Below, piece after piece: positions 26,793 to 35,142 of a stretch of DNA of 64,000 nucleotides. The translations under genes and the position numbers were made by a program. Each line of letters opens with the position of its first letter. Position 1 is the first letter of the stretch. The stretch comes from Burkholderiales bacterium (lineage in GTDB: Bacteria; Pseudomonadota; Gammaproteobacteria; Burkholderiales; Thiobacteraceae). Location: NCBI GenBank assembly GCA_018781585.1, contig JADMJT010000021.1, positions 1 through 64,000 of the forward strand. The letters run 5' to 3'. A model generated the notes under the pieces. It was given only the letters and a program-made list of their open reading frames with translations, made no database searches and was not told the DNA's origin.

Positions 26793-28087
26793 GCCCCGAG
26801 CCGCCGCAAGTCAATCCGCCCGCCTTCGACGAAGCGGATCGCAATCTGCGGCTCGCCTATTTGGGTTTCGATGAGCGCGATGCGATGCTGCTGCATGAGT
26901 TGGAGGAGGTATTCGCCCCGCGTCTGGGCGAAATTGCGGATCGCTTCTATGCACACCTGCTGCATTTCGAAGCGACTCGCACGGTATTCAGGGACGATGC
27001 GATGGTGCAGCGTCTGAAGGAGGCGCAGAAAACCTATTTGATGCAGGCAGTGCGCGGCCCGTACGACGCGGTCTACTTCGAGCGACGTTGGCGTATCGGT
27101 TATATCCACAACGTGATCGGACTCGAACCGCGCTGGTTCGTGGGCGCGTTCGCACTCTATCATCGCATCCTGTTCCCCTACGTCATGGCGCGTTTCGGGA
27201 GCGACTCCCAAGCGGTCGTCGATCACATCCTCGCCCTCGATAAAATCATGGCCCTGGATATGATCATCGGTCTGGAAAGCTACTGGGTCCACTACACCGC
27301 CGCCATGGATCACATTCACGCACTCAATGCGAAAATTCAGGCGGCGAGCGCGGCCAAGAGCCAGTTTCTGGCCAATATGTCACACGAGTTTCGCACGCCA
27401 CTCAATGCCATCATCGGGTTCACCGAAGTGCTGCAAGACCGGATTGCTGGCCCGCTCAACGACGAGCAGGCGGAATACCTGGCGGACATACACGGTGCGG
27501 GGCAATTGCTGCTGCGCTTGGTAAATGATGTGCTGGACATTGCCAAGATCGAGGCCGGGCGGCTGGAGCTGTATTACGAGACGTTCCCGATTGCGCAAGT
27601 CGTTCGCGATGGCATTACTACGCTGCGGCCGGCTGCCGAGAAGAAGGGGCTCGATTTGCATTGGCAGTTGCCGCCCGACCTAGGGGTGATAAGGGCTGAC
27701 CAGATACGTATCAAGCAGGTCCTCTTCAATCTGTTGTCCAATGCCGTGAAATTCACGGATGCTGGAGGAGTGACGGTGTCGGCGCAGGTGGAGGAAGGCA
27801 ATCTTCACATTATGGTCGCCGATACCGGCATCGGCATCCGGCCGGAGGACCGCGACCGGATTTTTGTGGAATTCAGTCAGGTCGATGCTTCCCATGGGAG
27901 AAAGTACGAAGGCACCGGACTCGGGCTCTCGCTCAGCAAACGCCTGGTGGAAGCGCACGGCGGGCGCATCTGGTTTGAGAGCGAGATCGGCAGGGGCTCC
28001 GTTTTTCATGTGGTTATGCCGCTGCAACCGAAATCCGATGCGCCGGACAAAGCCGAGTTCATGGTCGGACAGGAGGAAACCAAATGA
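26789..28087 (+). CDS. Globin-coupled sensor histidine kinase
   Basis: 432 residues from the ATG overlapping the GH15 stop; the track's longer start lies inside that gene. Residues about 17-170 are a protoglobin domain with proximal haem histidine H107 in GYIHNVIGLEPRWFVGAFALY. HisKA follows with phospho-acceptor H199 (ANMSHEFRTPLNAII). The HATPase has NLLSNAVKFTDAGG, DTGIGIRPEDRDRIF and GTGLGLSLSK. No membrane helix. It probably senses O2 or another haem ligand in the cytoplasm and signals to the regulators encoded just downstream (4-base overlap). Confidence 0.95.
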   Translation: MSPEPPQVNPPAFDEADRNLRLAYLGFDERDAMLLHELEEVFAPRLGEIADRFYAHLLHFEATRTVFRDDAMVQRLKEAQKTYLMQAVRGPYDAVYFERRWRIGYIHNVIGLEPRWFVGAFALYHRILFPYVMARFGSDSQAVVDHILALDKIMALDMIIGLESYWVHYTAAMDHIHALNAKIQAASAAKSQFLANMSHEFRTPLNAIIGFTEVLQDRIAGPLNDEQAEYLADIHGAGQLLLRLVNDVLDIAKIEAGRLELYYETFPIAQVVRDGITTLRPAAEKKGLDLHWQLPPDLGVIRADQIRIKQVLFNLLSNAVKFTDAGGVTVSAQVEEGNLHIMVADTGIGIRPEDRDRIFVEFSQVDASHGRKYEGTGLGLSLSKRLVEAHGGRIWFESEIGRGSVFHVVMPLQPKSDAPDKAEFMVGQEETK

Positions 28088-28899
28088 CGGCGCCCCGTTC
28101 CAGCGTTGCGCCGCATGAGGCCGGCAACGTAGAACAAAGAACCATCCTGGTGGTGGAAGACGACTATCAGGCGAGCAAATTGCTGTCCTTGTATCTCCGC
28201 CAAGTGGGCTACCAAGTCGTGCTGGCGCGTACCGGGGCCGAAGCGCTGGAGTGCGCGCGGCATATGCATCCCAGCGCCATTACCCTGGACCTCCTGCTGC
28301 CGGATATGGATGGCTGGGAGGTGCTGGCAGAGCTGAAAGGCGCGCCGGCAACGCGCGACATCCCCGTCGTCATCGTTTCGGTTCTGGATCGGCAGTCGTT
28401 CGGCTTCAAGCTGGGCGCGGTGGAGTATCTGGTGAAGCCCGTAGCGCGCGCCGAATTGTTGCGCGCCTTGGGGCGCTGTCTCCTGCTGGAGAAATCCGCC
28501 GGCGAAACGCATCGCGTCATGGTCGTTCATGCCACTGCGGGTGAACCGCAGTCGTTCGTCACGGCGCTTGCCAGCGAAGGGTACGACGTGATCGAAGTCG
28601 AGGGCAGCCAGGAGGCGATTCATTTGGCGAAATGCATGAGCTTCGATCTGCTGGTGGTGAATGTGGCGCTATCGCGAAAAGCCGGCGATGAAATGATCTC
28701 CGCATTACATGCCGAACCACTCACCTGCCGTATCCCATCTTTGATTCTTGCCACCGAAGAACTGGTTTCGCAGGCGAGCGGGTTATGCGCGGAGAATGAA
28801 ATACCCGTTGTTTGGGCGCCGGGCACGGAGCGGACGCTGCTCAGAACGATCGAGCAGCTCCTGAATCGAACGCGGCGCTTGGGAGCGGAACATGAATGA
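28084..28899 (+). CDS. Response regulator with one active and one degenerate receiver domain
   Basis: 271 residues. The first receiver (about 20-135) has the acidic pair EDD, phospho-Asp D69 (ITLDLLLPDMDG) and the conserved Lys in YLVKPV. The second (about 144-262) keeps the fold pattern but has N193 where the Asp should be, no acidic pair (VVHAT) and AP in place of KP, so it is a pseudoreceiver. No DNA-binding output domain. It overlaps genes on both sides (4 and 8 bases). Confidence 0.9.
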   Translation: MTAPRSSVAPHEAGNVEQRTILVVEDDYQASKLLSLYLRQVGYQVVLARTGAEALECARHMHPSAITLDLLLPDMDGWEVLAELKGAPATRDIPVVIVSVLDRQSFGFKLGAVEYLVKPVARAELLRALGRCLLLEKSAGETHRVMVVHATAGEPQSFVTALASEGYDVIEVEGSQEAIHLAKCMSFDLLVVNVALSRKAGDEMISALHAEPLTCRIPSLILATEELVSQASGLCAENEIPVVWAPGTERTLLRTIEQLLNRTRRLGAEHE

Positions 28900-29278
28900 C
28901 GTGCCCACGCCCGTACTTCTGCTGGTGGAAGACGACGAGGTCAGTCGCAAGCTCATCCGCGCCGTGCTGGGCAGCAAGGGGTATGAGATCAGGGAGGCCG
29001 ACACGATGGAATCAGCGCGCCGCATCCTGAACGAAATGCGTCCGGCCGCCGTGTTGCTGGATATGCGCTTGAAGGATGGCGATGGCTTGGATCTGGCGCG
29101 CTACATCCGCGCCGCGCCGCGCTTAAGCCAAGTGCCCATCATCGCCATCACTGCACAGGCTTTGAAAGGAGACGAGCAGCGCATACTGGAGGCGGGCTGT
29201 GATACCTATCTGAGCAAGCCCATCGACACCCGCGCCTTGCCGCGCGTGGTGGATGGCTTCGTGCAGAAGGGGCGGTAA
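28892..29278 (+). CDS. Single-domain response regulator (CheY/DivK-like)
   Basis: 128 residues, one receiver only. Acidic pair EDDE near residues 13-16, phospho-Asp D57 (AVLLDMRLKDGDG) and K109 (YLSKPID). With no output domain it must act by protein contact, perhaps as a phosphate relay between the globin-coupled kinase and other regulators. It overlaps the preceding gene by 8 bases. Confidence 0.92.
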   Translation: MNDVPTPVLLLVEDDEVSRKLIRAVLGSKGYEIREADTMESARRILNEMRPAAVLLDMRLKDGDGLDLARYIRAAPRLSQVPIIAITAQALKGDEQRILEAGCDTYLSKPIDTRALPRVVDGFVQKGR

Positions 29279-29279
29279 A

Positions 29280-30008
29280 ATGCTGCAAGAGGCGTCCCCC
29301 CCGCCGGCGACGATTCTCGTCGTGGACGATGCGCCGCAGAACATCAAACTGCTGCGGGTGATTCTGAAGGATGCAGGCTATCGTGTCGTCGAGGCGAGCA
29401 GCGGCCCGGAGGCCCTCGCGCTGATGAAACGCGAGAAGCCGGATGCCATGGTGCTCGACGTGCGCATGCCCGGCATGACGGGGTACGAAGTCTGCCGCCA
29501 GGTGCGCGGGAACCCCGAGTTCGCGACCTTGCCGGTGATCATGCTGACGGCTCTGTCGCAGCCAGAGGAAAGGGTCATGGGCATCGAGGCGGGCGCCACG
29601 GATTTCATCAGCAAACCGTTCAACAAAAAAGAGCTGATGGCGCGGGTGCAAGCCAGCCTGGCGCTGAACCGGGGGATGAAGGGCGGCGCCCACCTGCAAT
29701 TGTCCGGTGTGGTGATCATCGCCGACGCGGACTGGAAGATCGCTGCCGCTACGCCGGCCGCGCTTCGATTCCTGGCCCCCTATGCGGGAAATGTCGTCGG
29801 CCTGGATATCGCGCAAATATTGGCGAGCAAAGGTGTCGCTGTTCCTGCCGATGACACCGCTGTGCTGACCCAGCCGTGGCTGTTCCGCACGGTCGGGACG
29901 GACGCATCGCCCGCCTTTTCCGGTAGGTACACGCTGATCAAAGACCCCGACGAAAACATTGCATTGCGCGTGATCATGCTGCACCCGGAGCAAGCGCCGC
30001 CGGCCTGA
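29280..30008 (+). CDS. Response regulator with C-terminal PAS-like region
   Basis: 242 residues from the ATG at 29280, one base after the previous stop; the track's 29253 start lies in that gene. Receiver in residues 10-125: VVDDAPQN, phospho-Asp D60 (AMVLDVRMPGMTG) and FISKPFN. The remaining 110 residues (VVIIADADWKIAAATPAALRFLAPYAG) look like a degenerate PAS domain and have no HTH. Last regulator of the GH15-kinase run. Confidence 0.88.
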   Translation: MLQEASPPPATILVVDDAPQNIKLLRVILKDAGYRVVEASSGPEALALMKREKPDAMVLDVRMPGMTGYEVCRQVRGNPEFATLPVIMLTALSQPEERVMGIEAGATDFISKPFNKKELMARVQASLALNRGMKGGAHLQLSGVVIIADADWKIAAATPAALRFLAPYAGNVVGLDIAQILASKGVAVPADDTAVLTQPWLFRTVGTDASPAFSGRYTLIKDPDENIALRVIMLHPEQAPPA

Positions 30009-30112
30009 ACGGTGCCAATACGCCCCGCTTAAAACATGTGGGCATGTACTAGAATGAGTTATGTGCATCGGCCCTTTTGCGATCCTGCTGCCGGCGTCAA
30101 GGAGGTGAAATC

Positions 30113-30346
30113 ATGGATATATCCGTAGCAGACGTGATGGTGCATGTGGACGAATCGATTCCTGCCGAGGAAATGCACAAGCTGGAAAACGTGGTGCGCA
30201 CCGATGTTTGCGTCATTGGCGCCTGCACCTCGAAGGAAGATCCCCATCTACTGATGGTGACCTACAATCCCGAGTGCACGAGTTCCGGCAAAGTCTTGAA
30301 CTTGGTTCGTGCGCAGGGCGTGCATGCGGAGCTGGTCGGACTGTAG
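30113..30346 (+). CDS. Small HMA-like domain protein without the CxxC metal motif
   Basis: 77 residues from the ATG at 30113, with GGAGGTGAAATC upstream; the track's earlier start lacks support. The beta-alpha-beta-beta-alpha-beta pattern (EEMHKLENVVRTDVCVIGACT, HLLMVTYNPECTSSGKVLNLVRAQGVHAELVGL) resembles heavy-metal-associated domains, but the CxxC metal site is absent (VCVIGAC has a different spacing). Function unknown. It lies about 100 bases after the regulators and may be a separate unit. Confidence 0.78.
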   Translation: MDISVADVMVHVDESIPAEEMHKLENVVRTDVCVIGACTSKEDPHLLMVTYNPECTSSGKVLNLVRAQGVHAELVGL

Positions 30347-30504
30347 CTCGCCCCCGCAATCGAATACCTTCGCAGTGGTGCGATCTGGCAAGCAAATAGG
30401 GCCGAATTACTTTTCGGGCTGAGCTTAGAACTTGTCGTGCCTGGAAATTAGCCAACCATGCGTGATTGCTATACGGCGCTGGCTACAGCAGCAATGACCT
30501 AAAT

Positions 30505-30533
30505 GAAAAAGGGCTACCTTACGGTAACCCTTT
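30505..30533 (-). terminator. Rho-independent terminator downstream of tRNA-Arg
   Basis: On the minus strand AAGGGTTACC-GTAA-GGTAGCCCTT is followed by a T run. The stem is 10 bp with one G-U pair and a GTAA loop. It lies just past the tRNA-Arg CCA end, correctly oriented. Confidence 0.85.
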
Positions 30534-30541
30534 GGAACATC

Positions 30542-30618
30542 TGGCGCGCCCGAAGAGATTCGAACTCCTGACCCCTTGGTTCGTAGCCAAGTACTCTATC
30601 CAGCTGAGCTACGGGCGC
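30542..30618 (-). tRNA. tRNA-Arg(ACG)
   Basis: 77 nt. Acceptor stem GCGCCCG/CGGGCGC pairs fully, with discriminator G and encoded CCA. The anticodon stem-loop CTTGG-CTACGAA-CCAAG gives anticodon ACG (read as ICG). The T-loop GTTCGAATC is standard. D-arm GCTCAGCTGGATAGAGT is present. Confidence 0.97.
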
Positions 30619-30698
30619 ATTTGAAAAGAGGCGTGATTCTACTTGGAATTGCTTTTAATTTCTAGTCCTTGAGCTATGCAGGTGGACTAAAGCGTTCG

Positions 30699-30758
30699 CT
30701 CTCTCCGCCAAATACAAACGGGAGCCACAGGGCTCCCGTTTGTATTTGGCGGAGAGAG
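30699..30758. repeat. 28-bp perfect inverted repeat reaching into the 3' end of tRNA-Ser
   Basis: Arms 30699-30726 and 30731-30758 are exact complements around the loop ACAG. The right arm includes the last 12 bases of the tRNA-Ser gene (acceptor strand, discriminator and CCA); the left arm is an inverted copy of that end plus 16 bases of trailer. In the minus-strand transcript it would form a very stable hairpin directly after, and competing with, the tRNA acceptor stem. The following sequence has no strong U-tract, so a normal terminator is uncertain. Confidence 0.9.
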
Positions 30759-30840
30759 AGGGATTCGAACCCTCGATGCAGGTTTAAGCCCGCATACTCC
30801 CTTAGCAGGGGAGCGCCTTCGACCACTCGGCCATCTCTCC
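30747..30840 (-). tRNA. tRNA-Ser(GCT)
   Basis: 94 nt, class II with a long variable arm. Acceptor GGAGAGA/TCTCTCC pairs fully, discriminator G, encoded CCA. The anticodon stem-loop CTCCC-CTGCTAA-GGGAG gives anticodon GCT. The variable arm TATGCGGGCTTAAACCTGCA and T-loop GTTCGAATC are typical for serine. It lies about 60 bases downstream of lysC on the same strand. Confidence 0.97.
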
Positions 30841-30897
30841 GAAAGGGCGCAAGGATACTAGCGAATCCTTGTCCCGGTCAAACTCAATTGGCTTATT

Positions 30898-32124
30898 TTA
30901 CGCCGCTTGGTCCAGGTTGAACGCCTTGTGTAGCACCCGTACGGCCAACTCCAGATATTTTTCGTCAATCACGACCGAAATTTTGATTTCGGAGGTGGAG
31001 ATCATTTGGATATTGATGCCTTCGGCAGCGAGGGTTTTGAACATATTGGAGGCGATGCCAGAGTGAGAGCGCATGCCCACGCCCACCAGGGAGACTTTCG
31101 TGGCCTTGTCGTCGCCTTTGATTTCGCGTGCGCCGATCGTGCCTTGCACGATTTTCAATATCCCCATCGCGCGCGTAAAGTCGTTGCGATGCACGGTGAA
31201 GGTAAAATCGGTAGTGGTGCCGTCGGCGCCGACGTTTTGGATGATCATGTCAACGTCGATGTTGGCGTCTGCCACGGGCCCCAGGATTGCGTAGGCGATG
31301 CCGGGGCGGTCGGGCACGCCGAGCACGGTGATTTTCGCTTCGTCGCGGTTGAAGGCGATACCGGAGATGATGGGTTGTTCCATGGCGTCTTCCTCAAATG
31401 TGATGAGCGTGCCTTCGCCTTCTTCCTCGAAGCTAGAGAGCACGCGCAACTTAACTTTATATTTGCCGGCGAATTCCACCGAGCGGATTTGCAGTACTTT
31501 GGAGCCTAGGCTCGCCATCTCCAGCATTTCTTCGAAGGTGATGGTTTTGAGCTTGCGCGCCTCGGGCACGATGCGCGGGTCGGTGGTGTAGACACCGTCC
31601 ACGTCGGTGTAGATTTGGCATTCGTCCGCTTTGAGCGCGGCGGCGAGCGCCACACCGGTGGTATCCGAGCCACCGCGGCCGAGCGTGGTGATGTTGCCCT
31701 TTTCATCCACGCCTTGGAAGCCGGCAACCACGACCACATGGCCGGCATTGAGATCGCGTCGCAGATTTTCTTCGTCGATGGATAATATGCGCGCCTTGGT
31801 ATGGGCGGTATCTGTGAGAATACGCACCTGCGCGCCGGTGTAGCTCTTGGCCTTGAGCCCCATTTCCATTAAGGCCATGGAGAGCAGTGCGATGGTGACT
31901 TGCTCGCCGGTGGCGACCAATACATCCATTTCACGCGGGTCAGGATGCGATTGGATTTCATTCGCCAAGGCAATCAGGCGATTGGTCTCGCCGGTCATGG
32001 CGGAGACCACCACCACCACTTGATGTCCTTGCGCCTTGAAGCGGGCAACCCGTTGGGCGACATTTTTGATGCGCTCGATGGAGCCTACCGAGGTGCCGCC
32101 GTATTTCTGTACGATCAGAGCCAT
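30898..32124 (-). CDS. lysC: Aspartate kinase
   Basis: 408 residues. It phosphorylates aspartate, the first step towards lysine, threonine, methionine and diaminopimelate. [19 protein letters not shown] is the nucleotide-binding start, [15 protein letters not shown] and [37 protein letters not shown] are catalytic landmarks. Two ACT domains occupy the C-terminal 150 residues ([17 protein letters not shown] and [16 protein letters not shown]), implying feedback control by lysine and/or threonine. Confidence 0.98.
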   Translation of the reverse strand: MALIVQKYGGTSVGSIERIKNVAQRVARFKAQGHQVVVVVSAMTGETNRLIALANEIQSHPDPREMDVLVATGEQVTIALLSMALMEMGLKAKSYTGAQVRILTDTAHTKARILSIDEENLRRDLNAGHVVVVAGFQGVDEKGNITTLGRGGSDTTGVALAAALKADECQIYTDVDGVYTTDPRIVPEARKLKTITFEEMLEMASLGSKVLQIRSVEFAGKYKVKLRVLSSFEEEGEGTLITFEEDAMEQPIISGIAFNRDEAKITVLGVPDRPGIAYAILGPVADANIDVDMIIQNVGADGTTTDFTFTVHRNDFTRAMGILKIVQGTIGAREIKGDDKATKVSLVGVGMRSHSGIASNMFKTLAAEGINIQMISTSEIKISVVIDEKYLELAVRVLHKAFNLDQAA

Positions 32125-32256
32125 GCACGTTCCAAAAAAACTGAAATTATACCGAAATTACCGCTTTCTAGGTTCGCGGGGTGTGCCGGGCGTGGCGGAA
32201 CCTGGAGTGGATGGGTAGAAGATGGCCCGATGCGCTTACGAGGCTGGGCCAGTAGA

Positions 32257-33603
32257 TTATTTGGCGATCATGCCCGCCCATTCAATGGCGGCGATATGCG
32301 CGCGGCTGGCGGCGGTAAGATCAATTTCCAGTTCGGCGCAGAGGTGCTCTGCTTGGGCGAGATTGTTGGATTCGAAGGCCAACGCGAGGTCAAAATAGGG
32401 GGCGTATTTGCCTTCATGCTGGCTGATCGCTTGGCCGATTTCCTTAGGTAGATTCAGGCGAGAAAGGGCTTGTTCGATCGAAACGCCCATCAGCGCGTCG
32501 AGTAAGGAAAACACACCAACTACGAATAGGGAGTTTGCCTCTTTCTCAGGCAGTTTCATTTGGCCTAATAATTCAGTCAGGCGGCCGCGGATGATGGCGG
32601 TGTTGAGCAGTACACGCTGCGCGGCAGATAGGTCAATGCCGGCGTAAACCAGTAGCGACAGCCAACGCCACAGGAAATCGTAGCCCAGCAGCATGATCGC
32701 GTTTTTGATCGAGGAGACTTTGTATTGCAAGCCAATGCCGACCGAGTTGATATAACACAGCAAGCTGTAGCAGAGCGCGACATCATGTTTGAAGGCATCT
32801 TCGATCTGGGCCACGTCTGCCTTGTTCATCACCATATTGAAAATATCGACTACTCGTATGCGCGCTGGATCAACGCGATGGTTGACCAGTGTCTCGGGTT
32901 TGGCGAAGTAATTACCTTGAAATAAATCAAAGCAGAAGGCTTTGCAAGCATCAAAATCGCTACGCGTGTTGACGTTGCGCACCAGCCGCAGCAGGCCATG
33001 CGGTTTGACCGCGCGATCGAGTTTGGCAATATCTTGAATATTTTGAAGCGCTAAGTCGTAAACGACATAATTCGCAACGCTGGCCACATTGCTCAGATCA
33101 TCCCCACCGCTATGACAGGTATAGGCTAGGTTGAATCCTTGTTTCAACAGTTGCGCGCAACGGGCATTTTCCTTAGCAGAAACAAGATACGCGGCCGGGT
33201 ATGCAAGAATAAATTTGTCCCTTGGTAGCAGCTCGACAATATCGCTATCGAGCGATTGCTGAGGAAACGTCACCCAAGCGAGCCGATCGCCCATGGCTTC
33301 GGCTACGCCAAATGTATTTAAGGTGTTAACGATCAAGCGCGCGTTGGACACGGCGGTCTCCGGTGCGGCTTCGGGTATCAAACCGGATTTACGCACCAGT
33401 AATTGAAAAGCACGCACTTTCTCTGTCGTGTCGAATATGGCTTGGCGTGCGAGGAATAAGTTGTCCTGGCGCGCCACAGCGATTGTGGAATCGTTTGCAG
33501 TGGCAGCTGCATGGGGTGTGGGTGTGGGGGCGGATTTGTCGCCAGTCGAAGTTGGCGTATCTGATTCGCGTCGAAAAGGTCGGGGGATGATATTCCAGCT
33601 CAT
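32257..33603 (-). CDS. Degenerate EAL plus HDOD signalling protein (YuxH-like)
   Basis: 448 residues. After a Pro/Thr-rich N-terminus, residues about 45-240 follow the EAL fold (NLFLARQAIFDTTEKVRAFQLLVRK). The EAL motif itself is replaced by QLL and other metal ligands are not evident, so c-di-GMP hydrolysis is unlikely. Residues about 250-440 form an HDOD domain (NMVMNKADVAQIEDAFKHDVALCYSLLCYINS). Such proteins are regulatory scaffolds. It is transcribed away from amt across a 260-base AT-rich gap. Confidence 0.88.
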   Translation of the reverse strand: MSWNIIPRPFRRESDTPTSTGDKSAPTPTPHAAATANDSTIAVARQDNLFLARQAIFDTTEKVRAFQLLVRKSGLIPEAAPETAVSNARLIVNTLNTFGVAEAMGDRLAWVTFPQQSLDSDIVELLPRDKFILAYPAAYLVSAKENARCAQLLKQGFNLAYTCHSGGDDLSNVASVANYVVYDLALQNIQDIAKLDRAVKPHGLLRLVRNVNTRSDFDACKAFCFDLFQGNYFAKPETLVNHRVDPARIRVVDIFNMVMNKADVAQIEDAFKHDVALCYSLLCYINSVGIGLQYKVSSIKNAIMLLGYDFLWRWLSLLVYAGIDLSAAQRVLLNTAIIRGRLTELLGQMKLPEKEANSLFVVGVFSLLDALMGVSIEQALSRLNLPKEIGQAISQHEGKYAPYFDLALAFESNNLAQAEHLCAELEIDLTAASRAHIAAIEWAGMIAK

Positions 33604-33734
33604 GATTATCTAATTAATATTGTTGAATTTATGCATGACTCATTCTTAACGCCGCTTCCTCGAAAATCTTTAATTACATAAAATTTATAACCAGCCTATT
33701 TCAATGTCTAATTTGGTGCATAAATCAATCATAC

Positions 33735-33749
33735 GCACCAAAAATGTGC
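33735..33749 (+). promoter_or_regulatory. NtrC-type enhancer site upstream of amt
   Basis: GCAC-CAAAAAT-GTGC matches the NtrC consensus GCAC-N7-GTGC exactly at the conserved positions. It lies about 66 bases upstream of the predicted -24 element of amt. A half site, TTTGGTGC, occurs at 33712-33719. Confidence 0.65.
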
Positions 33750-33812
33750 AAATTATCAAAGTATCCGTATGCTTTAAATAATTAAAAATATATAGAACAA
33801 GTAGTTAAAAAA

Positions 33813-33829
33813 TTGGAATATAAATTGCT
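33813..33829 (+). promoter_or_regulatory. Sigma-54 (-24/-12) promoter of amt
   Basis: TTGGAATATAAATTGCT has GG (33815-33816) and GC (33827-33828) separated by exactly 10 bases, with TTGG and TTGCT flanks fitting the TGGCAC-N5-TTGCW pattern. It lies 35 bases before the amt ATG. Together with the NtrC box it predicts induction under nitrogen limitation. Confidence 0.65.
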
Positions 33830-33863
33830 TTAAGGCTTTGATTACATTTATCTGGGGTAAGCA

Positions 33864-35063
33864 ATGGAAACACTAAAAGTCGGAACGGATTCCTTATTTG
33901 TTTTGCTAGGGGCGATCATGGTGTTGGCCATGCATTCCGGCTTCGCATTTCTGGAGTTGGGTACGGTACGCCAAAAAAATCAGGTCAATGCCCTGGTCAA
34001 GATTTTGGTCGATTTCTCCGTATCAACCATAGCGTATTTCTTCATCGGTTATGGCATTGCTTACGGCGTGCATTTCATGACCGGCGCCGAAACCTTGGCG
34101 CAGAAAAATGGCTACGAGTTAGTAAAGTTTTTTTTCCTGCTCACTTTCGCGGCGGCAATTCCCGCCATCGTCTCAGGTGGCATCGCGGAGCGCGCCAGGT
34201 TCTATCCACAGTTGGTGGCGACCTTCATGTTAGTGGCCTTGGTGTATCCTTTTTTTGAAGGCATTGCGTGGAATAAAAACTTCGGTGTGCAGGCTTGGCT
34301 CAGCGCACAATTCGGCGCCGAGTTTCATGATTTTGCCGGTTCGGTGGTGGTCCATGCAGTGGGTGGCTGGGTCGGTCTGGCCGCAGTGTTATTGCTCGGT
34401 GCGCGTCACGGCCGTTATCGCAAAGATGGTGCGATGGCCGCGCACCCGCCTTCTAGCATTCCCTTCCTGGCGCTGGGCGCGTGGGTGCTGACAGTCGGCT
34501 GGTTCGGTTTCAATGTCATGTCGGCCCAATCGATCGATAAGATCAGCGGCCTGGTTGCCATCAACTCGCTGATGGCGATGGTGGGCGGCACGCTGGTCGC
34601 GCTGGTGGTAGGCAAAAACGATCCGGGTTTCGTGCACAACGGCCCGCTGGCGGGTCTAGTCGCCGTGTGCGCCGGCTCGGACATCATGCATCCGGTCGGT
34701 GCGCTGGTGACCGGCGGCGTCGCCGGTGGCCTGTTCGTCTACATGTTCACACTCACGCAAAACAAATGGAAAATCGACGATGTGCTCGGCGTGTGGCCGC
34801 TGCACGGCCTCTGCGGCGCATGGGGCGGCATCGCCGCCGGCATCTTCGGTGCGAAGGCGCTGGGCGGCTTGGGCGGGGTGAGTTTAGGCGCGCAATTGAT
34901 CGGCACCCTGTTCGGAATTGGTGTTGCATTGATCGGCGGCTTTGTGATTTATGGTGCGCTCAAAGCCCTGGTCGGCATTCGCCTGGACCGGGAAGCGGAG
35001 TTCATGGGCGCCGATTTGGCCATCCACAAAATCTCGTCGACACCGGAAAGAGAATCAGCTTAG
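33864..35063 (+). CDS. amt: Ammonium transporter
   Basis: 399 residues with about 11 membrane helices. It moves ammonium across the cytoplasmic membrane. MHSGFAFLELGTVRQKN, DFAGSVVVHAVGGWVGLAAV (first pore histidine), and VWPLHGLCGAWGGIAAGIFG (second pore histidine) are Amt/MEP landmarks. No signal peptide is obvious. A glnK gene, the usual partner, is not adjacent. The sigma-54 promoter and NtrC box upstream indicate nitrogen control. Confidence 0.97.
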   Translation: METLKVGTDSLFVLLGAIMVLAMHSGFAFLELGTVRQKNQVNALVKILVDFSVSTIAYFFIGYGIAYGVHFMTGAETLAQKNGYELVKFFFLLTFAAAIPAIVSGGIAERARFYPQLVATFMLVALVYPFFEGIAWNKNFGVQAWLSAQFGAEFHDFAGSVVVHAVGGWVGLAAVLLLGARHGRYRKDGAMAAHPPSSIPFLALGAWVLTVGWFGFNVMSAQSIDKISGLVAINSLMAMVGGTLVALVVGKNDPGFVHNGPLAGLVAVCAGSDIMHPVGALVTGGVAGGLFVYMFTLTQNKWKIDDVLGVWPLHGLCGAWGGIAAGIFGAKALGGLGGVSLGAQLIGTLFGIGVALIGGFVIYGALKALVGIRLDREAEFMGADLAIHKISSTPERESA

Positions 35064-35142
35064 AAAGGTAGGATTCTGGATTCAGGCGCGGGATTCAGGC
35101 GAAGGCAGGTATCTGGTTTTTCCTGACTCTGATTCTTAAATC

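Noticed and set aside
29148-30068. 306-residue minus-strand ORF opposite the response regulator
   Set aside because: Shadow of the receiver gene; no conserved motif and no ribosome-binding site.
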